Shown: positions 58,034 to 64,000 of the stretch, one piece after another
Numbering within the stretch: the stretch's first letter is position 1
Layout: each line of letters begins with the position of its first letter
NCBI GenBank assembly: GCA_963777915.1
Contig: CAVZSH010000005.1
Span: 186,001-250,000 of the forward strand
Length of the DNA: 64,000 bases
DNA from: CAVUPF01 sp963777915
GTDB taxonomy: Bacteria; Actinomycetota; Thermoleophilia; Solirubrobacterales; 70-9
Direction: 5' to 3'
Notes under the pieces: model-generated
What the model saw: the letters and a program-made list of their open reading frames with translations, nothing else
Databases searched by the model: none
Told to the model about the DNA's origin: nothing
Position numbers and translations under genes: made by a program

Positions 58034-59182
58034 CTAGCCTTCAACCGATTCCTGCGTAGTGCCGATCGCCAGCGGCCCCTCGTCAAGGGTGACCGAGTTA
58101 AACATCCCGACCTTGCGGTAGTTCATCAGGTGGATGGCGTTGGGCCCGGTGTCGTTGCTGGCGTCCATCGTCTGCATCTTCAGGCGCTGCGTGGGGGCGA
58201 CATGGTTGGGGTTGTAGGTGCTGGCGCTGAAGAAGTCGATCGGTTTGCCGTCGATCCACATTTCGACCCAGCCTTCGGAGGCGAACTTCTCGTGCACCAT
58301 CACGCTCACCCAGCTGTTCTTGACCAACGGCATCTGCCAGGGGACGTCCCAGTTGTAGGTGCCGTTGCGCGACCACTGGATGTGTTCGCCGCTGACTTCG
58401 ATGTGCCAGGGAGGGGTGCCGTTGAAGGGGCTTCCGTAGGGTCCCTCCATCAAGGTCAGCCAGCTGGGGATCGAGGAGGGGAAGCTGGAGGGGAGATAGA
58501 ATTTCGAGCTCCACCAGAGTTCATCCCCAGGGTTGATGGTCGGAGTCGAGACGAGCTCCGCACGCGGGTTTTCAGTCGGGGTGATCGGGTAGACGTCTTT
58601 GTCGCCGACCGTCATCTGGAAGACCGATTCGCCGCTCCCGGCCGGGTCGGGGACTTCGGTGACCGCCCCCGGCGCTGACTGGTTGAGCCAGAATTCTTCG
58701 ATGTGGGTGGCCTTGAAGAGGAGGTTGGCGGAAGGGTTGGGGGTTGGGGTCGGCGTAGGCGTCGGCTGAGGTTCCGGGGCGGGAGCGGGGGTGGGGGCCG
58801 GGGCCGCTTCGGGGGCCGGGGTGGGAACGGGTTCTGGCGCTAGGGTCGCTTCGGTTTCGGATTCAGCGGGTTCAGATTCGGATTCAGACGCAGTCGGTTC
58901 ACGTTCCGGGGTGGAAGACCGACACCATTCGACGCCAGTCCACGCTTCAATCCATCTGTCGAAATGGGCTCCCAGCCCGGCCCAGTGAGGCAGGCACAGG
59001 TCGCCTGAATCGCTCTGTGCGGCGGCGGTCGGATTTGGCTGTTCAGGCTGGTCGCCTCCCGCAATCTGCGAGGTGACTGCCTCGGATGGGCTGGCCTGGA
59101 CGACGGCAGGGGAGATCGCGATGCCGAGGACGAGCGCGAGCAGCGCGGCAAACCCTGATGTCTTCCCGATGCCCTTGGTCAT
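58034..59182 (-). CDS. secreted polysaccharide lyase-like protein (mosaic paralogue)
   Basis: A 382-residue exported protein. The signal peptide is residues about 8-31 (FAALLALVLGIAISPAVVQA). A 70-residue region with Cys pairs (SGDLCLPHWAGLG and GVEWCRSSTPE) and a long acidic then Pro/Thr-rich linker (EATLAPEPVPTPAPEAAPAP ... TPTPTPTPNP) follow. The last 230 residues (NLLFKATHIEEFW to ESVEG) are identical in DNA and protein to the lyase at 47508. A linker of this kind may tether the enzyme to the wall or to a substrate. ATG 59182 gives a proper signal peptide; GTG 59212 is an alternative. Confidence 0.82.
   Translation of the reverse strand: MTKGIGKTSGFAALLALVLGIAISPAVVQASPSEAVTSQIAGGDQPEQPNPTAAAQSDSGDLCLPHWAGLGAHFDRWIEAWTGVEWCRSSTPEREPTASESESEPAESETEATLAPEPVPTPAPEAAPAPTPAPAPEPQPTPTPTPTPNPSANLLFKATHIEEFWLNQSAPGAVTEVPDPAGSGESVFQMTVGDKDVYPITPTENPRAELVSTPTINPGDELWWSSKFYLPSSFPSSIPSWLTLMEGPYGSPFNGTPPWHIEVSGEHIQWSRNGTYNWDVPWQMPLVKNSWVSVMVHEKFASEGWVEMWIDGKPIDFFSASTYNPNHVAPTQRLKMQTMDASNDTGPNAIHLMNYRKVGMFNSVTLDEGPLAIGTTQESVEG
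58036..58734. repeat. 699-bp identical segment, copy 2
   Basis: Same sequence as 47510-48208 (offset 10,526). The identity ends at GGCGGAAG, where this copy continues into the Pro-rich linker and copy 1 into an Ala/Ser-rich linker. Confidence 0.92.
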
Positions 59183-59392
59183 TGAGAGACCGTCAATACT
59201 CTCTTCCCGCACTACCTAATACTCTGCGCTTACGCTACTAAAACCTGCCCGCCGGTGTCGAGGGGTTGCGGAGGAGGACTAATAGTGCCTTGTCAAGTTG
59301 GGCACTTCCAGGCGATTTTGAGTGCCGCTGGGGTTCGGACTTTGGCCCTACAGAGCGAATTAGGGCTTTCGCCATTCTTGGCGTGTCGCCTG

Positions 59393-59490
59393 GGGGGCCT
59401 TCCACCGAGGCCCTGGTTGTCCCCAGCTCCATCGGCTCCTGGAAGATGGTCACCGATTCGAACATGTTGGGTTCGCGGTAGCTCTGGATC
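59393..59490 (-). pseudogene. relic of a third lyase C-terminus
   Basis: Minus-strand reading IQSYREPNMFESVTIFQEPMELGTTRASVEG matches the last 31 residues of the two lyases (MNYRKVGMFNSVTLDEGPL ... ESVEG) but is clearly diverged. The stop is lost and reading continues into unrelated sequence. Confidence 0.75.
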
Positions 59491-59508
59491 ACGGGCGAAG
59501 TTCCCTCC

Positions 59509-59750
59509 TCGCCGACGCGACCTGCGTCGTGCTCCCATACCGCCAGGCGAGCCAGAGCGGCGTCGGATCGCTAGCCAGGCAGCACGGCAAGGCAGTTGTC
59601 GCGACCGACATTGGAGGTCTTCCCGAGCTTGTCTCGCCCGAGTGGGGCCGCCTGGTGCCGCCGGAAGACCCAGGGGCGCTTGCCGATGCGATCGTGAGGT
59701 CATCGATACTCCCGGCCTGGCGGAGGAGATGGGCCGCAACGCGGCCGCCT
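59509..59750 (+). pseudogene. fragment of the 46395 glycosyltransferase gene
   Basis: Aligns with 47179-47421 over 243 bp with about two substitutions and a single-base deletion (GATCGTGGAGG to GATCGTGAGG) that shifts the frame. The piece begins inside the donor domain (LPYRQASQSG) and ends abruptly. The near identity shows a recent copy. The rest of 59183-59807 holds no gene. Confidence 0.93.
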
Positions 59751-59807
59751 GATGGTTCCGGAGGCGAGCCCGTGGGGACTACGGAGTCACGCCGTGGGTG
59801 AGCTCTC

Positions 59808-60098
59808 TCAGGTGTTCGCAAATGGACCGGCACCGGCGAGGCCGACCGCCGCGACAGCGAGTAGGAGAAGCCCGGACCCCACGTAGCAGGAGGCAAGCAC
59901 CCGGGCGAGGCGAGGGGCGATGAGCTTGTCGCGACGGCTCTCCGCGTCCACCAGCTTTCGGCGCAGATCTCCGCGGAAGCTCGGCGCAGGTGCAGGGAGC
60001 TGGTCGCGGAGAAGCATTCCGATCGCGACGAGCTGCTCGCTCTCGGAGTGCTCGAGGTCGGGGGGGAGGTCGCGGCGGATCTCGTCGGGTGTCGGCAT
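59808..60098 (-). CDS. small membrane protein (possible anti-sigma-like)
   Basis: A 96-residue protein directly after the polymerase gene (stop 60101-60103), so co-transcribed. The N-terminal part (ESEQLVAIGMLLRDQLPAPAPSFRGDLRRKLV) has a pattern that I associate with short cytoplasmic domains of proteins linked to ECF sigma factors in related actinobacteria; the C-terminus holds one membrane helix (ASCYVGSGLLLLAVAAVGLAG). A link to the sigma factor at 57469 is a guess. Confidence 0.5.
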   Translation of the reverse strand: MPTPDEIRRDLPPDLEHSESEQLVAIGMLLRDQLPAPAPSFRGDLRRKLVDAESRRDKLIAPRLARVLASCYVGSGLLLLAVAAVGLAGAGPFANT

Positions 60099-60100
60099 GG

Positions 60101-62059
60101 TCACTGGGCGAAGATGGAGGAGAGCGGATCCAGCGACTTGGCTTTGCGGTAGTCGCGAACCGCGGCGGACGCCAGGCCCTGCTTGGCCTCGGTGCGGGAG
60201 AGCACCAACCAGGTTCGCCAGTTGGTCGGCTCCCTTTCGGTTGCGCCGCGAGCCGCTGCGGTAGCGAGGCGCGGATTCCCCTGAGCTTCGAGCACCAGTG
60301 CCTGTTGGAGGCGAGGGGTCGCCGCGTCGGGCTGGGCGTTCTCGGCGCTTCGCGCCGCCCCGAGCGCGGCCGCCAGGTCTCCTGCGCGGGCGTCCGCCTG
60401 GCTCTGCCGGACCAGCGTCGAGGAGGCGAGTGGGATCGCGATCGCGACGATGGCCGCGAGCGCGACCAGGGCGAAGGCAGCCCGAAGCGGGGCACGGCGC
60501 TGCGCTGCCTCGCTCCGCTTCGTGCGTATGCCCGCGCCCACCAGCACCGAGGCGAGCAGGAGCAAGGCGACCGGCAACACCGGAATCTGCCACGTCCAAT
60601 CGAAGGCGGCGGTGACGCAGAAGGCTACGCAGCCTGCCAGGGCTGCGGCGAGTTGAGGTCGTCCCCTCTGCCCCGCACGGAGGACGCTCCGCCCGCCGCC
60701 GATCAGTACGGTCAGAAGGAATGCAGCGAGCAGCGTGAGCCCCACGATCCCGAGCTCGCCGAAGGTCTGTAGGTAGAGGGAGTGGGCGTCGATCACGCTT
60801 TCCGGGATGTCGCCGTTGCGGGCCCACCAGAACTGGAAGGTCCCGGAGCCGGTGCCGGTAAGGGGCTTGCTTTCAGCCTCCTTCACGGCGGCGCTCCAAA
60901 ACTGGTAGCGGCTCTCGCCGGCGATGCTGCCGAGGCGTTCCGTGCCCTTGCCGGGCCCGCCGTTCGGCTGCTTGAAGTCGCTCCAGGCGTGCGACAACCG
61001 ACCGGGGGCGTTGAGCGCCCCCGCGGCGATCAGGGCTATCAGGACACCACTGAGCACGAAGACGAGCGAGCGCCTACGGGAGATAAACGTCCAGCGCGGC
61101 CGCATATCGTGGATCAGGGCGAGGGAGATCCCGGCCTGGATCAGGCCGACGCCGGCGCAGACGACGATTGTCATCGCCAGCATCTCGTTGCCCTGGTGAT
61201 GGGCGGTCGCGTTGAGAAGGCCATGCCGGAGGGCGCCCCGCTGGATTGCAGCAGCGATCAGGATCGCGCCTCCGGCGCCGGTGACCAGGAGTGTGAGGAG
61301 CTTCGGCAGGCGGTCTGAGGTGAATGCGATGAAGACGGCGAGGGCGATTACCGCCGCGGCAATGCCCCCCCGAGAAAGGGTGAAGAAGATGGTCAGCGCC
61401 ATCGCCGGCAGCAGCGCAGCGGCCAGCGCCCGGAGCAGGGCGGACTTTACGCAGGTCGCGGCATGGAGCAGCAGAGGAAGGCCGATCGCGGCCAGCGCGG
61501 CAAGCCCGTTCCAGTAGTTGAGCGGGTAGGAGAGCCTTTCGCGCCCGGTGAGCAGGAACTTCCCCGTCTGAGTCGCCGCCGGGAACCAGGCCGGGTGCAG
61601 GCGGGAGAGCAGCGCGACGATCGCGACGAAGGCGATCCCCGTGCCGACCGCGGCGACCATGCGGCGGGCGCCCTTAGCGTCGCGCACGAACAGGGCGAGG
61701 GCGAAGACGCCGAGGTAGGTGGCGACCTGCGCGATGTCGGCAGAGGTCTGCTCGGCACTCTCGGTCCAGATAAGGCTGAGCGCCGTCCAGGCGACGAAGG
61801 CGCCCAGCAGACCGAGTGCGCACCAGGCGGGAACTCCGAGTCGGCGGCGAGGGAGCGCGCCGACCAGCGTCGCGGCAGCCAGGACCCACCAGACGGCAAT
61901 CCCGACCTGGTCGTGGACGAGTGGGTCATAGCCGCCGCCCTTGAGCCCGAGGTAGATGACGAGGCCGAAGCCGAGCGCCCAGGTCGATACGGCGCCCCAG
62001 TCGATCCTGCGGCCGCGCTCCAGAGGAGCGGTGCGAGAGAGGGTCGAAGCGGCCTCCAT
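60101..62059 (-). CDS. O-antigen ligase/polymerase with C-terminal TPR-like tail (paralogue)
   Basis: A 652-residue membrane protein, same plan as the gene at 54859-56871. About 12 membrane segments; RLSYPLNYWNGLAALAAIGLPLLLHAA and IFFTLSRGGIAAAVIALAVFIAF mirror the paralogue, the periplasmic loop has SRYQFWSAAVKEAESKPLTGTGSGTFQFWW, and DAHSLYLQTFGELGIVGLTLL matches the conserved end motif. The C-terminal 110 residues (ARAGDLAAALGAARSAENAQPDAATPRLQQALVLEAQG) are TPR-like. It is divergent from the 62138 gene and is followed by a small membrane protein. Confidence 0.9.
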   Translation of the reverse strand: MEAASTLSRTAPLERGRRIDWGAVSTWALGFGLVIYLGLKGGGYDPLVHDQVGIAVWWVLAAATLVGALPRRRLGVPAWCALGLLGAFVAWTALSLIWTESAEQTSADIAQVATYLGVFALALFVRDAKGARRMVAAVGTGIAFVAIVALLSRLHPAWFPAATQTGKFLLTGRERLSYPLNYWNGLAALAAIGLPLLLHAATCVKSALLRALAAALLPAMALTIFFTLSRGGIAAAVIALAVFIAFTSDRLPKLLTLLVTGAGGAILIAAAIQRGALRHGLLNATAHHQGNEMLAMTIVVCAGVGLIQAGISLALIHDMRPRWTFISRRRSLVFVLSGVLIALIAAGALNAPGRLSHAWSDFKQPNGGPGKGTERLGSIAGESRYQFWSAAVKEAESKPLTGTGSGTFQFWWARNGDIPESVIDAHSLYLQTFGELGIVGLTLLAAFLLTVLIGGGRSVLRAGQRGRPQLAAALAGCVAFCVTAAFDWTWQIPVLPVALLLLASVLVGAGIRTKRSEAAQRRAPLRAAFALVALAAIVAIAIPLASSTLVRQSQADARAGDLAAALGAARSAENAQPDAATPRLQQALVLEAQGNPRLATAAARGATEREPTNWRTWLVLSRTEAKQGLASAAVRDYRKAKSLDPLSSIFAQ

Positions 62060-62137
62060 ATGCTCCTATGTACGTGGGGGGGCTGGAAAGGCTGACGTCA
62101 CTGTCAGGAATTCGGCTCACTCTTCGTATAGGGGGGT

Positions 62138-62704
62138 ATGCGCAAGTTGAAGTTGGGATTCGGGTTGGCCGCCGCGATCGCGGCGCTCCCGTCGGTCGCG
62201 ACCGCACAGACGGTGATCCCCCCCGGCAACTCCGCGGTCAACCAGTACACGCAGACATATCCCACGGCGGGCGGCAACGCCCCCGCGCGGGGCAGGGGAG
62301 GCCGCTCTCCCGCCAAGGTGCTCGGCGCTCGCAATGCGCACCGGCTGGATGCGATGGGACCACAGGGTCGTGCGGCGGCTGCCCTCGCCGCGGCGACGGC
62401 GCCGATCTCGACCACCACAGCAGCCGGGGGAGCTAGTGGCGGCTCTGCCGGAGAGGGCAGAGGCGGTGGCCGCGCCAAGGGCGCCCGCCACGGCGGGGCC
62501 GCCGGTCACGGAAGCATCGGCGGCGGTGGCTCCGGCTCGGAATCCGGCGGTCCCGGCGGCTCTTCTGGCTTTAATCAGATACTCGGGCAGGCAACGGGCT
62601 CATCGTCCTCTGGACAGATGGGATTGCTGTTGCCTCTGGCGATCGTCGCCGCGGTCCTCTGGTCGCTCGTCTACCTGTGGCGGCAGAGGCGACGGACCAC
62701 TTAG
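62138..62704 (+). CDS. hypothetical secreted Gly/Ser-rich protein with C-terminal membrane helix
   Basis: A 188-residue protein of unknown function. Signal peptide MRKLKLGFGLAAAIAALPSVATAQ, an Ala/Gly/Ser-rich low-complexity middle (with GGGSGSESGGPGGSSG), and near the end a membrane helix LLPLAIVAAVLWSLVYLW followed by RQRRRTT. The layout resembles a surface protein kept in the membrane, but there is no LPxTG motif. It is divergent from the polymerase gene and 21 bp ahead of the hydrolase, so may be co-transcribed with it. Confidence 0.6.
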   Translation: MRKLKLGFGLAAAIAALPSVATAQTVIPPGNSAVNQYTQTYPTAGGNAPARGRGGRSPAKVLGARNAHRLDAMGPQGRAAAALAAATAPISTTTAAGGASGGSAGEGRGGGRAKGARHGGAAGHGSIGGGGSGSESGGPGGSSGFNQILGQATGSSSSGQMGLLLPLAIVAAVLWSLVYLWRQRRRTT

Positions 62705-62725
62705 GCACCTCGATCCCCAATCGAG

Positions 62726-64000
62726 ATGGGCAGACCTTCAGCTGACAGTCGCATGCGCCTTCCCGGCCTCTGGCTGCTCGGCGGGCTGGCCGTGGCCTCG
62801 ACCCTGATCGGCTACAGCGCCACTCCCTCAGAGGCGGCGCTGCCTGCGCTCAGAACCGGGGTCGCCTCGGTGTACTCCAGCGAACCGGCCGCCTTCCAAA
62901 ATGTCAAGCGCGCGGGGGCCCAGCTCGTCGAGGTTCCATTGCGGTGGGGGTTGGTCGCCCCCAGCACGGAGCCGGCCCAATGGAATCCTGAAGATCCGGC
63001 CGATCCGAACTACAACTGGGAATCGGTTGACCTCTGGGTAGCGCACGCGGTCAAGGCCGGCCTGACTCCCGTTCTTGAGGTGTTCGGCGCTCCGACCTGG
63101 GCCGATCGGTGTTCTGCGATCAACCCGACCCAGGAAGTCATATGCAATCCCGACCCGGCCGCGTTGGCGGCCTTCGCGAAGGCGGCGGCCCGCCGTTACA
63201 GCGGGCACTTCGAAGGCCTGCCGCGGGTGCATTACTGGCAGGGCCTGAACGAGCCGAACCTGAGTCTCTTCTTCGAACCCCAGTTCGAAGGCGGCAAGCC
63301 GGTGTCGCCGACGCTCTACCGCACGCTGATCAACATCTTCTACTCGGCGGTGAAGTCCGTTAACCGCTCAAATCTCGTCCTCGCGGCGGGACTTGGGCCA
63401 ATCGCGGTCCCGCACTACACGATCGGGCCGATGCGCTTTACCCGCCTCCTGCTCTGCATGGCGGGCCGGAGCAATCCGCACCCGACGCGCGGGAACTGCG
63501 GAGGTGGCGTGCACTTCGACATCTTCAGCATTCATCCGTATACGACCGGTGGCCCCACCCACAAAGGCGGCATCAACGATGTCGAGCTTGGGGACCTACC
63601 CAAGCTGCAGACCCTCCTCAGAGCAGCCGACCGCGCCGGGAGGATCCGAGGGCGATTCCGGCACACGCCGCTCTGGGTCAGTGAGTTCTCCTGGGACTCG
63701 AAGCCGCCAGATCCCGGCGGGCTGTCGATGAGGATCGAGAAGCAGTGGACGGCGGAAGCGCTCTACAGAGCGTGGAGCGCGGGGGTCAGCAACTTCTTCT
63801 GGTTCAGCCTCAGCGATTTCCCCCCCGAACCCGAACGCCCCTTCAGCGAAACGCTTCAGTCGGGCCTTTACTTTTGGGCTCCGACCGCTGCCGAAGAGCA
63901 GCCGAAGGCACTGCTTTACGCATTCCGCTTCCCATTCGTCGCCTTCCATCGCCGGAACGGGCTCTTCTTCTGGGGTCGCACCCCGACCAGCAGAGGTGGA
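62726..64000 (+). CDS. secreted clan-A glycoside hydrolase (partial, runs off the window)
   Basis: At least 425 residues are visible; the C-terminus lies beyond 64000. The signal peptide is LWLLGGLAVASTLIGYSA, from ATG 62726 or 62753. The (beta/alpha)8 core shows RVHYWQGLNEPNLSLFF, where NEP is the clan-A acid/base motif, and RHTPLWVSEFSWDSKPPDP, where SEF carries the probable nucleophile Glu. FDIFSIHPYTTGG gives the conserved His before it. Likely an endo-glycosidase acting on the capsule or a plant/soil glycan. It may be in an operon with the 62138 gene. Confidence 0.85.
   Translation, partial: MGRPSADSRMRLPGLWLLGGLAVASTLIGYSATPSEAALPALRTGVASVYSSEPAAFQNVKRAGAQLVEVPLRWGLVAPSTEPAQWNPEDPADPNYNWESVDLWVAHAVKAGLTPVLEVFGAPTWADRCSAINPTQEVICNPDPAALAAFAKAAARRYSGHFEGLPRVHYWQGLNEPNLSLFFEPQFEGGKPVSPTLYRTLINIFYSAVKSVNRSNLVLAAGLGPIAVPHYTIGPMRFTRLLLCMAGRSNPHPTRGNCGGGVHFDIFSIHPYTTGGPTHKGGINDVELGDLPKLQTLLRAADRAGRIRGRFRHTPLWVSEFSWDSKPPDPGGLSMRIEKQWTAEALYRAWSAGVSNFFWFSLSDFPPEPERPFSETLQSGLYFWAPTAAEEQPKALLYAFRFPFVAFHRRNGLFFWGRTPTSRGG

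Noticed and set aside
61463..62095. 210-codon plus-strand frame across the second TPR-tailed polymerase
   Set aside because: Antisense shadow of the membrane-protein gene; charged low-complexity product.
1..64000. CRISPR array, rRNA genes, complete tRNA genes, replication origin
   Set aside because: No regularly spaced repeats, no rRNA-like conserved segments, and only one incomplete tRNA were seen by eye.

Overview
This window comes from a high-GC actinobacterium. A lineage like Thermoleophilia/Solirubrobacterales is the best guess: it combines GTP-dependent PEP carboxykinase, DUF4333 lipoprotein, LPxTG-anchored protein, ECF sigma factor and a large exopolysaccharide locus. That placement is inference, because no rRNA gene is present. 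No CRISPR array, complete tRNA or replication origin was seen.

Region 1 (1-21 kb) is a scaffold of central-carbon genes: a succinyl-CoA-synthetase-type ligase (sucC and partial sucD), pckG and a malyl-CoA-lyase-type gene. It is broken up by accessory modules. There are three PIN-toxin modules, one ParDE pair, one AbiE-type pair and a DUF4143 ATPase. An IS630 element has split a membrane-protein gene at a TA dinucleotide. The 3' half of a tRNA-Ser lies beside an AT-rich orphan gene and a tyrosine recombinase. A TetR/SDR divergon has a perfect palindromic operator.

Region 2 (21.5-64 kb) is mainly a surface-polysaccharide locus. It holds a Gfo/Idh oxidoreductase, about eight glycosyltransferases, a Wzx flippase, a Wzz/BY-kinase, three Wzy/WaaL-type polymerases or ligases, a WbaP-type initiating transferase, two PIG-L deacetylases with PKD-like domains, two CelD/FemAB-like acyltransferases, a NodB deacetylase, two mosaic polysaccharide lyases, an LPFTG protein, an ECF sigma factor and a partial clan-A glycoside hydrolase. 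Metabolic genes (pabC/pabB, acyl-CoA dehydrogenase, SCP2-like protein, MaoC hydratase) are interleaved.

The most unusual feature is a dense set of decayed second copies of the window's own genes. Several keep only the beginning and end of a gene, joined in frame at short direct repeats (pckG, acyl-CoA dehydrogenase, malyl-CoA lyase, pabB). A whole block (glycosyltransferase, PIG-L, FemAB-like, pabB, acyl-CoA dehydrogenase) is represented twice in the same order: once intact, once mostly as relics with new flippase and glycosyltransferase genes inserted. Two defence-like modules (DUF4143, AbiE) sit between a core gene and a direct repeat of that gene's 3' end. Two lyase genes share a 699-bp identical catalytic part under unrelated N-termini. 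Together these suggest a locus that grows by duplication and insertion and then prunes the redundant core genes by deletion between short repeats.
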